Shown: positions 37,724 to 45,257 of the stretch, in pieces
How positions within the stretch are numbered: position 1 is the first letter of the stretch
How the letters are laid out: every line of letters begins with the position of its first letter
From: Magnetococcales bacterium
GTDB taxonomy: Bacteria > Pseudomonadota > Magnetococcia > Magnetococcales > Magnetaquicoccaceae
Direction: 5' to 3'
Length of the DNA: 45,416 nt
Assembly: GCA_015231375.1 (NCBI GenBank)
Contig: JADGBT010000031.1
Location: 1-45,416, forward strand
Made by a program: the position numbers and the translations under genes
Notes under the pieces: model-generated
What the model was told of the DNA's origin: nothing
Seen by the model: only the letters and a program-made list of their open reading frames with translations
The model's database searches: none

Positions 37724-38029
37724 GGGGGACGGTGGAAGGTCGTTGCGCTTTCGACAAAAAACGCGGTCGGAAGCGACGGCTTTTTCGGGTCGATCCGGCT
37801 GGAGTGGACGCGCTCCAACGTTTGAGTCGTGCCAGTCGCGCGCGGCTGTGGCCGGTGTGCGACCCGCTCCCGTGTGACCCGCTCCACAGGATGCCTGGCG
37901 CCAACCTCTTTCTTTGCGTTTCCCCGACGGCGAAGTCTGCGCGATTTCAGTGAGAATCCATAAAAATCATAAAACCGCCCGCATCCTTGAAGGCAACAGG
38001 TGGGCGATTGTTATCTGCTGGAGGAAGCC
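37724..38029 (+). other. Intergenic region before the mamK-like gene
   Basis: These 306 bp hold the 10-bp direct repeat GACCCGCTCC (near 37860 and 37875) and an A-rich stretch at about 37958-37972. A short open frame at 37732-37953 shows no recognisable protein. The region may carry a separate promoter for the mamK-like gene, but no convincing -35/-10 pair was found at a suitable distance. Confidence 0.45.
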
Positions 38030-39067
38030 ATGATCACCAAGAAGACCGAAAGAGTCTTGCTGTTGGGTATCGATTTGGGCACGGCGCGCACCGCCGTGAC
38101 GAGCAACCGCCAGTTCCGGGGATTGGTCCACTCCGTGGTGGGATATCCCAAGGATATCATCGGGGTGAAGATTCTCAACCGCACCCAGGTGATCGGTTCC
38201 GAGGCGATCGAGAAACGGGCCCTGCTGGATTTGTACCATCCCTTGCAAGACGGCGTGTTGAAAGAGGCCAGCGACCGGGATCTGGAAGCGGCGCGCGCGC
38301 TGCTTAAACAGGTGGTCGCTTTGGCGGAACCGGCCCCCGGCGAGCGGGTGTGCGGGATCGTCGGCGTGCCGGCCCGGGCCGCCCTGTCCAACACGGGGCA
38401 GTTGCTCGGCATCCTCGACGGATTGATGGACATCGCCATGGTGGTGTCCGCGCCGTTCATGGTGGCGTATGGCCAGAATCGGCTTCACAACGCCATCATC
38501 ATCGACGTGGGCGCGGGGACCATCGATCTGTGCGCCATGCGGGGCACCATTCCCGGTCCCGAGAGTCAGGTGAGCGTGTTCAAGGGGGGGCACTACATCG
38601 ATGGACTGCTGGAATCGGCGCTGCGTGACGCCCATGCCGGATTGCACATGGACCGTTATCTGGCTCAGGCCATCAAGGAGCGTCACGGTTTCGTGGGGGA
38701 GGCGGACCGGCGGGTGATCGTCCCGTTGCGCATTCACGGCAAGCCGGCGGAGGTGGATGTGACCGATTCCATCCGCATCACCTGCGAAACCATCGTGGGA
38801 GATATCGTGGAAAGCATCAAACGGATGCTGTTGCTGTTCGATCCTGAAAACCAGTCCCTGGCCCTGGCCAATCTGGTGCTGGCGGGGGGAGGTTCGCGCA
38901 TCCGGGGGTTGGGTGCGATGATCGAAGCGCAACTCAAGGATTATGGCCAGGCGCGGGTCTCCTTGGTCGATGACGCCGATTTCGCGGGCGCCGAGGGGGC
39001 CTTGAAGCTGGCCACCGAACTGCCTCCGGAGTATTGGGATCAGATCGGCGCGGTGGTGGGCGGATAG
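38030..39067 (+). CDS. mamK: MamK-like bacterial actin lacking the usual catalytic Glu
   Basis: The 345-residue actin-fold ATPase is close to MamK length (about 347). MamK-type stretches are visible: phosphate-1 loop LLGIDLGTARTAV, HSVVGYPKDIIGVKIL, DLYHPLQDGVL, VGVPARA, phosphate-2 loop IIIDVGAGTIDLCAM (D159, equivalent to MamK D161), and adenosine motif LAGGGSRIRGLG. MamK filaments organise magnetosome chains. The stretch that reads SEPFMVGYG in Magnetospirillum MamK is SAPFMVAYG here, with Ala141 replacing the catalytic Glu (E143; Glu in the EEP of MreB). ATG 38030 has GGAGG 5 bp upstream; GTG 38000 is a weaker alternative. No other mam gene is near. The ZorA-like gene starts 85 bp downstream. 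Confidence 0.85.
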   Translation: MITKKTERVLLLGIDLGTARTAVTSNRQFRGLVHSVVGYPKDIIGVKILNRTQVIGSEAIEKRALLDLYHPLQDGVLKEASDRDLEAARALLKQVVALAEPAPGERVCGIVGVPARAALSNTGQLLGILDGLMDIAMVVSAPFMVAYGQNRLHNAIIIDVGAGTIDLCAMRGTIPGPESQVSVFKGGHYIDGLLESALRDAHAGLHMDRYLAQAIKERHGFVGEADRRVIVPLRIHGKPAEVDVTDSIRITCETIVGDIVESIKRMLLLFDPENQSLALANLVLAGGGSRIRGLGAMIEAQLKDYGQARVSLVDDADFAGAEGALKLATELPPEYWDQIGAVVGG

Positions 39068-39152
39068 TTTCTTTATCGGTTCGGGTTGGACCTGTGGTCT
39101 CCATGGGTGGTGTTGCCAAGGCAAAGATCGAAATGGAGTGGGGGAAGTGGCG

Positions 39153-42100
39153 ATGCGCGATGGTTCGGCGGGCTTTTTTTCGACCCTGGTTTCGTGGGTG
39201 TGGACCGCGTTGTTTGTCGGAGGCGCGGCACTGGGCGGGATTCGGGTCGCGCAGGAGCTGGATGTGGTGGCCTTGTCCCAATGGGCCTCGCTGCCTGCGT
39301 TTTTGAGCGTGCCTTTGCAGCGTCAGGGCGAAAATGCCATCATCGCCACCCTGGCCGGAGTGGTGGCCTGTTTCCTGGTGTTGTTCTTGTTGGGGTATGT
39401 GCTTCAATCCATCCTCGACGCCCTACGTTTGGGTCTGGTGGTCCGCTCCATCAAAAAACGTGTCCGGCGTCTGGACGATCCCCGCACCACCTCCCCGCAG
39501 CAGTGGCGCTGGTTTTATTATGGTCGCTTCACCCGTCTGTGGCGTGAGTTCGCCTTGTGTTTGCAGGCCGAGTCTTTGCCGGATCCGTCCACCGGCGCCC
39601 CCCGTACCCGTCTGGTCGCCTCCTTGCCTCCGGAAATGGTGTTCAGCCATCAATCCCTGGTGGATGTGCCCATGCGGGTGGAGTTTTTTCGGCACTTGCC
39701 CGGGATTTTGACCGGTGCCGGGATCGTGAGCACGTTTGCCGGAATTTTGATGGGATTGACCGGGTTTGATCCGTCGGTGGGGGCCGATCAGGTGACGCGG
39801 GAGCTTCAGGGGCTGTTCATGGGGGTTTCCACCGCCTTTTCCGCCTCCTTTTTCGCCATTGTGACCGCCATGCTGGTCACGGTGGTGGAAAAAGTGTTGC
39901 TGCATTGGCGGTATGCCCAGGTCTTGTCCTTTCAGGGCGAGCTGAACCGGCGATTCGTCAGCGGTGGATTCTCCGGGGATGCGGTGTCGCGGGACGCTTC
40001 GGCGCGGGCGCTGTGGGAGGAGCCGGTGGAGCGGATCGTGGCTTGCGTATCGCGTCTGGAGCCGTTGTTGTTGCGGGAGCGGGATGATCGGGAGGAGGCG
40101 ACCCTGGGGGTTTCGCTGGGGTTGAGCGGGGTGATGGCCACGGTGGAACGGGCCTTCGACACCTGGTCGGCGCGGGAGAGCAAACAGCAAGAGGCGATGC
40201 GGAGCCTGTCCAGGGATCTGGTGTCGATCGGACGGGGCGTGGAGAATCTGTTGACCCGCCAGTTGGCCGGCATGGAAGAAGAGGCGGAACGGGCCACCGA
40301 ACGGGCCAAAGTGTTCCAGGAGCGTCTGGAGTCGCGTCTGGCCAACCTGGAGGGGGTGCTGGAGCGGGTCGTGGGACGCGAGGAGAGTCACACGGCTCGG
40401 CTGGAGTCGGCCCTGGAGCGATTGGGCGCGGGTCTGGCCGGGGTGATGGAGCAGCGTCTGTCCACGTTGGCCGGGGATGGCTCGGATCGGCAGGAGGCGT
40501 TGACCCAGGGGATGCGGCGTCTGGCGGACTCCGGGGAGGGGCTTGTGGTCCGGCTGGAGCGGCTGGGCGGCTGGCTGGAAGAAGAGGCGCGCCGGAGTCG
40601 GGAGGCGCGTCAGGAGGCCGGAGCGCAACTGGTGGCGCTGGGGGATCGTCTGGCCGGGCCTCTGGAGGCGCAGTCGTCGTGGATGCGGGAGCGGGCGGCG
40701 GAGTTGGGAGTCGCTCTGGAGGGGGTGTCGCAGGGTCTGGAGAGCGTAGGCAATCGTCTGGAGGGACAACGGGAGCAGCAGGTGGCCTGGATGCGGGCAG
40801 AGCAGCTCTCCCGGCGCGAGGAATTCGAGGCGGTGGCGGGGAGGCTGGAGAGGCTGGATGGTCAATGGAGCCAGCAACGGGAGTGGATGCAGGCCGAGTC
40901 GGTATGCCGTCGTCAGGAGATGGGCGCGCTGGCCGGCGGTCTGGACACTCTGGAGCGTCGTTTGGGCCATGAAAGCGCGTTGTGGGCCGAAGAGCGGGAG
41001 AGTCGTCGCGACGGCGTGGAGCGGATGGTGGGTGTTTTGCGGAGCCTGGACGAGGGCTTGCATCGACAATTGGCCGGGTGGCAGGAGGAGTCTGCGGGGC
41101 GTCGTTCCGGCCTGGAGGCGTTGACCAACAGCGTCGAGGGGGTGCGCGAGCAACTGTCGCGACATCTGCCGCTGTGGCAGGAGGAGTCTGCGGGGCGTCA
41201 GGCTGGTTGGTCTGCGTTGACCGACGGTATCGAGGGGGTGCGCGAGCAACTGTCGCGACAGCTTTCGTTGTGGCAGGAGTGGACGGTCGCCCATCGGGAG
41301 TCCCTGGGTGGATTGACCGGGGGGGTGGAGGCTTTGGGCAGCCGCTTGGATCGGCAATGGTCGGTGATGGCAGGCGAAGCGGGCCTTTATCGCGAGGGGA
41401 TCGCCGGGATAGGCCAGCATCTGTCCGAGCTGCGCAGCGGTCTGGAGCGTCGATTGGAGGCGCAAGCGGCCAGCCTGGAATCTCTCGTGGCCGGTCACGG
41501 GGAGTGGATCAGGCGGTCCGAAGAGGGATTGGGGGTGTTGCGGGAGATGGCGGGCCGGATCGAGGCCGGGGGTGCGGAGAGCCGTCTGTTCCGGGAACAG
41601 GCCCTGGAGTCCGCCCAGTGGTTGCGGCAGGGGATGACGGAGTTGACCAGCCGCATGCCTGCGGGCGCGGAGGTGGCGGGTTGGATCCGTGAGGCGGCTG
41701 TGGAGTGGTCGTCGGCTCTGGAGGGGCGCGAGGCGCGACTGGTCGAGGGGATGCGGGTGGCTCATGGGACGCTGTTGGCCCGTGTGGACGCGGGTGTGGC
41801 GGCCATCGAGGGGGTGCGGGCCGATGAGGCGGCTTTGTCGCGTCTGATGGAGGGGGTGACCCGGCGTCTGGAGATGATGCAGGGGGGGTGGCAGGAGGGA
41901 ATGGTGGAGCTGGCCGGTCGGGTTTCTCAGGTGAGCGGCGCCATGGACGCCACGTTGCAGGAGTTGCTGGCGCGGGTGGAACGGATGGCCAGTTCCGGAG
42001 AGGAGGGGATGGCCTTGTTGTTTGGCGAGATGGGCCGGGAGATGGAGCGGATGCGGCGTCAGATCCGGGAATCTGCCGGACAGGTGGCGTTTCAGACCCG

Positions 42101-42848
42101 CGAGTGGTTGTTGTCGAGCGGCGCGGGGGGGGAGGAGAAGTTGCAGACCCTGATGCGTGGGGTTTCCGAGGAGTTCAAGAGCGCTTTGACCACGTTGGCC
42201 GACGAGCGGTCGCAATTGGACGGGGATCGGGATTCCGCGTTGATGGAGCGGCTGTTGAGTCAGACCGCCGAGCAGGTCGAAGGGGTCAAGATGGCGGTGC
42301 TGGGGGAGTTGGACGAGACCGCCAGGCAGATTGCCTCGCATTTGCGTGTTTCCGGGGAGGAGCTGGTCCGGTCGCGGGAGGAGACGACCCGCGATGTGGT
42401 GAATGGGATCGCCGAGCGCATGGATACCGCTTTCGGCGGGGTGGCCCAGGAGTTGGCCGAGATGCGCAGACGTCTGGTGGCCGAGCAGAAGGCCATGGAG
42501 AACTCTTTGCAGGCGTGGGTGAACGAGGCTTCCCGCTCCACGATGGAAGAGAACCGGGTTCTGGCGCAGCGGCTCATGGAGGTGCAGAGTCATTTCGACG
42601 AGCGCCATCAAGGGGTGATCGGGGTGATCGACCAGTTGGGTCGTGGGTTGGAGCAGGATCTGGAACAGTTGCGCGATGGTCTGTATCACAAAAACGAGGA
42701 GTCTTCCCGGCATGTGGAGGAGCATCTGACCGAGCTGGGGCAGTTGCTGGAGGGGGTGGTGACCAGTCTGGGTCGGGAGCAGAGCGTCTTCATCGAGATG
42801 CTGGGCGAGCGGTTGGATTCGTTGCGGCGGCGTTTGCGGGTCAAGTAG
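39153..42848 (+). CDS. ZorA-like MotA/ExbB-type channel protein with very long helical tail
   Basis: The 1231-residue protein has four predicted membrane helices (about 11-30, 62-84, 183-203, 221-247). The last two form the MotA/TolQ/ExbB core: FFRHLPGILTGAGIVSTFAGILMGL and ELQGLFMGVSTAFSASFFAIVTAML, which strongly resemble ZorA of Zorya phage defence. The remaining about 980 residues are a charged, helical, coiled-coil tail with Trp-anchored repeats (474-771). In Zorya, ZorA and ZorB form a proton-driven inner-membrane motor and the ZorA tail reaches into the cytoplasm. ATG 39153 is preferred over GTG 39138 because GGGGAAG lies about 6 bp upstream. It is followed by CYTH-CHAD and ZorB-like genes. 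Confidence 0.82.
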   Translation: MRDGSAGFFSTLVSWVWTALFVGGAALGGIRVAQELDVVALSQWASLPAFLSVPLQRQGENAIIATLAGVVACFLVLFLLGYVLQSILDALRLGLVVRSIKKRVRRLDDPRTTSPQQWRWFYYGRFTRLWREFALCLQAESLPDPSTGAPRTRLVASLPPEMVFSHQSLVDVPMRVEFFRHLPGILTGAGIVSTFAGILMGLTGFDPSVGADQVTRELQGLFMGVSTAFSASFFAIVTAMLVTVVEKVLLHWRYAQVLSFQGELNRRFVSGGFSGDAVSRDASARALWEEPVERIVACVSRLEPLLLRERDDREEATLGVSLGLSGVMATVERAFDTWSARESKQQEAMRSLSRDLVSIGRGVENLLTRQLAGMEEEAERATERAKVFQERLESRLANLEGVLERVVGREESHTARLESALERLGAGLAGVMEQRLSTLAGDGSDRQEALTQGMRRLADSGEGLVVRLERLGGWLEEEARRSREARQEAGAQLVALGDRLAGPLEAQSSWMRERAAELGVALEGVSQGLESVGNRLEGQREQQVAWMRAEQLSRREEFEAVAGRLERLDGQWSQQREWMQAESVCRRQEMGALAGGLDTLERRLGHESALWAEERESRRDGVERMVGVLRSLDEGLHRQLAGWQEESAGRRSGLEALTNSVEGVREQLSRHLPLWQEESAGRQAGWSALTDGIEGVREQLSRQLSLWQEWTVAHRESLGGLTGGVEALGSRLDRQWSVMAGEAGLYREGIAGIGQHLSELRSGLERRLEAQAASLESLVAGHGEWIRRSEEGLGVLREMAGRIEAGGAESRLFREQALESAQWLRQGMTELTSRMPAGAEVAGWIREAAVEWSSALEGREARLVEGMRVAHGTLLARVDAGVAAIEGVRADEAALSRLMEGVTRRLEMMQGGWQEGMVELAGRVSQVSGAMDATLQELLARVERMASSGEEGMALLFGEMGREMERMRRQIRESAGQVAFQTREWLLSSGAGGEEKLQTLMRGVSEEFKSALTTLADERSQLDGDRDSALMERLLSQTAEQVEGVKMAVLGELDETARQIASHLRVSGEELVRSREETTRDVVNGIAERMDTAFGGVAQELAEMRRRLVAEQKAMENSLQAWVNEASRSTMEENRVLAQRLMEVQSHFDERHQGVIGVIDQLGRGLEQDLEQLRDGLYHKNEESSRHVEEHLTELGQLLEGVVTSLGREQSVFIEMLGERLDSLRRRLRVK
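40572..41465 (+). repeat. Trp-anchored repeats of about 32 residues in the ZorA-like tail
   Basis: About nine consecutive protein units, two of 36 then mostly 32 residues, each start with Trp at residues 474, 510, 546, 578, 611, 643, 675 and 707 (the last unit, from about 739, starts with Met). Units read like W(Q/M)(E/R)E...R..(G/E)...L...(L/V)E.(V/L)...L.(R/Q)Q. The two most alike units begin WQEESAGR and share EGVREQLSR almost base for base (41081-41270), indicating recent duplication. All changes keep frame. Confidence 0.75.
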
Positions 42849-42876
42849 CGTAATCGGGTGCAAGAGAGGTGACGGC

Positions 42877-44445
42877 ATGACCTTCGAGATCGTGCGGATG
42901 CGGGTTGGCGACGAAACCGGGAGCGGTCGGATGCCTTTGTCCGCTCATCCGGTGGTGCGGCCCGCCTTGATCGGCAAATCCCGTCTCGTGGAGCGCAGCG
43001 AAACCTGTTTCGACACGCCGGACCGGAAACTGTGGCGCGCTGGCGTGACCTTGACCGCCCATCGACAGGGATCGAAATGGCTGGGGGCGCTGGGGATTCC
43101 GGGAAGGGAGAGCGGCGAGGCGTCGCGGGAGTGGGAGTGCGGCAGCGAGGAGAGACCCGACTGGTCGGAACTCAAGCGGCATCTGCCCGACGTCTTGCTG
43201 GCCGAGGGGATCAAGGCGAAGTCCCTGGAAGCGGTGTTTCGCATCGAACAGCGGGAGGAGCGGTGGCGTCTGGAGTATCCGGACGGCTCCCGGATCACCA
43301 TCCGGGAGATCCGGGGAGTTTTGGATGGTCCCGAGGGGGAGGATCCTTTTCATGATGTGGTGCTGGAAGCCTCCGGAGGGGTGCCGTTACGGTTCTTGCA
43401 AACCGCGCTGGCGGTGGGACGGCATTTTTCGGCCACCCTGGAGCCATGGTCTCCCGTGGTGCGCGGGTTGAGTCGGCTGGATCCGGGCCGGTTCGCGCCG
43501 ACGCTTCGCGAGGAGGTGTCCTGTCTGCCGGGGGATCGGGTTTCCCAGGGGCTGGTCCGGGCCGGAGAGGCGTGGGTGCGGGAGATGCGCAGCCAATTGG
43601 CGCCCCTGTCTTATGGCTCCGACGGGATGGCTTTGGAAGCGGTTTCCCGGTTGTTGCAGGCGGCTGTCGGGTTGCGTCGTTTGATCACCTGGTTTGGCGA
43701 GGTGCTGCCCGAGGCGTTGCGTCGCGATATGGAAAGCGAGTTGGCCTGGTTGAGCGGGGCGTTGTCTCCGGTGTGCGTGGGCGCGGAGTTGACGCGCGTG
43801 ATCCTGCCGCGCATGGGGGCGCGGTTTCCGGACTATCCGCGCTTGCCGGAGGCATTGTCGCTGGCCATGGGAGATTGGGAACTGGCGTTGCGTCAGGCGC
43901 GACGGGCGGTGGATTCGGTCCGGTTCACCCGGCTGTTCATGGGATTCGCCATCTGGTTGAGTGGCGAGGAAGGGGTCAAGGCTGCGGTGATGGAGAGTGA
44001 CGTGGTGACCCGCGAGCGGCTTGGCGCGCCTCTGGAGGGGATGTCGCGGGAGGTGATGCGTCGTTTGCACCGCTCTTTGAGCGACGCGGGCAAAAAGGAG
44101 CCGGGTTCCTGGGTGGCTGCCGAAGAGGTCTCCGGCCTGTTGACTCTGGCCGAAGGGCTGGAGCAGGCGTTGGGGCTGTTCGGCGGATTGCTGGGCGAGC
44201 GCAAGGGCGGCAATCTGGTGGGGTATCGGTTGGTGGTCACGGAGTTGGTGCGGGGCTGTCGGGTGGTGGTGGGGTTGCACGAGGCGCAACAATTGTGGCA
44301 TCGACGTTTTCCCGTTGGGTCCGTTGATCCGGTGGTTCATCTGTTTCGGGGTTGGCAGGGGGCGGAACTGGAGAGCGCGCTGGCAGGGTTTCGGCAGGCG
44401 TGGGAAGCGTTTCTGGCGGCTCCCGCCCCCTTTGTTCGGGATTGA
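42877..44445 (+). CDS. CYTH-CHAD-type protein with eroded catalytic motifs
   Basis: The 522-residue product has an N-terminal CYTH-like part (1-205) recognisable from LVERSETCFDTPDRKLWRAGVTLTAHRQGSKWLGAL and SREWECGSEERPDW, and an all-helical CHAD-like part (about 215-515). CYTH enzymes hydrolyse triphosphates using ExExK; here the N-terminus reads FEIVRM, and the expected Arg/Lys of strands 2-3 are missing. The CHAD motif, usually H.xR...RRLR, reads EAVSRLLQAAVGLRRLI, losing the first His. So catalysis is unlikely, while polyphosphate or protein binding remains possible. It sits 28 bp after the ZorA-like and 3 bp before the ZorB-like gene, so joint expression is near certain. Confidence 0.72.
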   Translation: MTFEIVRMRVGDETGSGRMPLSAHPVVRPALIGKSRLVERSETCFDTPDRKLWRAGVTLTAHRQGSKWLGALGIPGRESGEASREWECGSEERPDWSELKRHLPDVLLAEGIKAKSLEAVFRIEQREERWRLEYPDGSRITIREIRGVLDGPEGEDPFHDVVLEASGGVPLRFLQTALAVGRHFSATLEPWSPVVRGLSRLDPGRFAPTLREEVSCLPGDRVSQGLVRAGEAWVREMRSQLAPLSYGSDGMALEAVSRLLQAAVGLRRLITWFGEVLPEALRRDMESELAWLSGALSPVCVGAELTRVILPRMGARFPDYPRLPEALSLAMGDWELALRQARRAVDSVRFTRLFMGFAIWLSGEEGVKAAVMESDVVTRERLGAPLEGMSREVMRRLHRSLSDAGKKEPGSWVAAEEVSGLLTLAEGLEQALGLFGGLLGERKGGNLVGYRLVVTELVRGCRVVVGLHEAQQLWHRRFPVGSVDPVVHLFRGWQGAELESALAGFRQAWEAFLAAPAPFVRD

Positions 44446-44448
44446 ATC

Positions 44449-45255
44449 ATGCTGAGAGTGATACGACTGCGCCGTCCGGGTGTGGACGAAGGACCGGGAA
44501 ATCCCTTCTGGATCAGTTACGCGGATCTGATGACCGCCTTGGTGATGCTGTTTCTGGTGGTCATGAGCATTTCCATGGTGGCCATCGCCTCCCGTCCCAT
44601 GGTGGAAAAGAAACAACGCGCTGGCGACATCCGCATGATCCTCACCCAGTTGGACCTGATGGCCGAAGAGGCCGGGCTGGATCTGCGGGTCAATCACGAG
44701 GACCACTCGATCAACTTTGGCGACAAGGCCCGTTTCGCCTTCAACAGTTATCAACTCACCCCCGAGGCGGTGGAGATTCTGCGCGCTTTTGTTCCGGTGT
44801 TGCTGGAGGCCCGCGCTGGTGAGGAGGGGGATCGATGGATGGAGCGGGTGCACATCGAAGGCTATACCGATGCGGTCGGGAGTTACCTTTACAATGTGGA
44901 TCTGAGCCTCAAACGGGCCCAATCGGTGTTGTGCGCCCTGCTTTCCGTGGAGCTTCCGCCGGAGAAGCGGCGTCGGTTGCAGGAGTTGCTGATCATCGAC
45001 GGGGCTTCGGTGACGGCGATCAAGTCCAGTCCGGAGGAGAGTCGACGGGTGGAGGTGCGTCTGGAGTTCCGGCGCGTCGGCGACGAGGCCAAACCCAAAT
45101 CCCCGCCGGATCTGCCCATGGGCCACTGCGCGGTTCCCCTGGAAGAGGGAAAAAAGGGGGTTACCGCCGCCGTCGTCAAACCAGCCGCTCCCCCCTCTGC
45201 CGGCACGCCTCCCCCCTGGCTGGAACTGTTCCGGGAGCAGTTGTTGGAGCCTTGA
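44449..45255 (+). CDS. ZorB-like MotB-type stator with OmpA peptidoglycan-binding domain
   Basis: The 268-residue protein has a short cytoplasmic N-terminus and a single membrane helix NPFWISYADLMTALVMLFLVVMSISMVAI. D26 in YADLMTAL matches the proton-carrying Asp of MotB (YADFMTAM) and ZorB. A periplasmic OmpA-like domain (about 95-210) has FNSYQLTPEA, HIEGYTDAVG, NVDLSLKRAQSV and ESRRVEVRLEF, the usual peptidoglycan-binding pattern. The last about 55 residues are Pro/Lys-rich, ending WLELFREQLLEP. With the ZorA-like protein it should form a membrane ion channel or motor clamped to the cell wall. It ends immediately before a transposase remnant, with no zorC, zorD or zorE between. Confidence 0.85.
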   Translation: MLRVIRLRRPGVDEGPGNPFWISYADLMTALVMLFLVVMSISMVAIASRPMVEKKQRAGDIRMILTQLDLMAEEAGLDLRVNHEDHSINFGDKARFAFNSYQLTPEAVEILRAFVPVLLEARAGEEGDRWMERVHIEGYTDAVGSYLYNVDLSLKRAQSVLCALLSVELPPEKRRRLQELLIIDGASVTAIKSSPEESRRVEVRLEFRRVGDEAKPKSPPDLPMGHCAVPLEEGKKGVTAAVVKPAAPPSAGTPPPWLELFREQLLEP

Positions 45256-45257
45256 TA

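Noticed and set aside
37732-37953. Short open frame before the mamK-like gene (73 codons)
   Set aside because: No family resemblance, Arg/Pro/Cys-biased composition, and no clear promoter or terminator; probably noncoding leader.
38011-38016. TTGAAG-N18-TTATCT promoter-like pair just before the mamK-like gene
   Set aside because: The -10 would end only 14 bp before the start codon and overlap the RBS, leaving almost no leader.
41081-41270. Near-identical direct repeats resembling a short CRISPR or tandem DNA repeat
   Set aside because: The repeats are in frame within the ZorA-like gene, lack spacers of constant length and encode a protein repeat.
39423-42878. Very long open frame on the minus strand opposite the ZorA-like gene (about 1150 codons)
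   Set aside because: It is Gln/His/Pro/Leu-rich with no motif, as expected for the complement of a GC-rich Glu/Arg/Gly-rich coiled-coil gene; the plus strand has membrane motifs, RBS and operon context.
39153-45255. Calling the ZorA-like/ZorB-like genes a flagellar MotA-MotB stator or Tol/Exb system
   Set aside because: The channel protein is far longer than MotA, TolQ or ExbB with a unique tail; its membrane core and the stator's short N-terminus resemble ZorA/ZorB more, and no flagellar, tolR/tolB or tonB genes adjoin.
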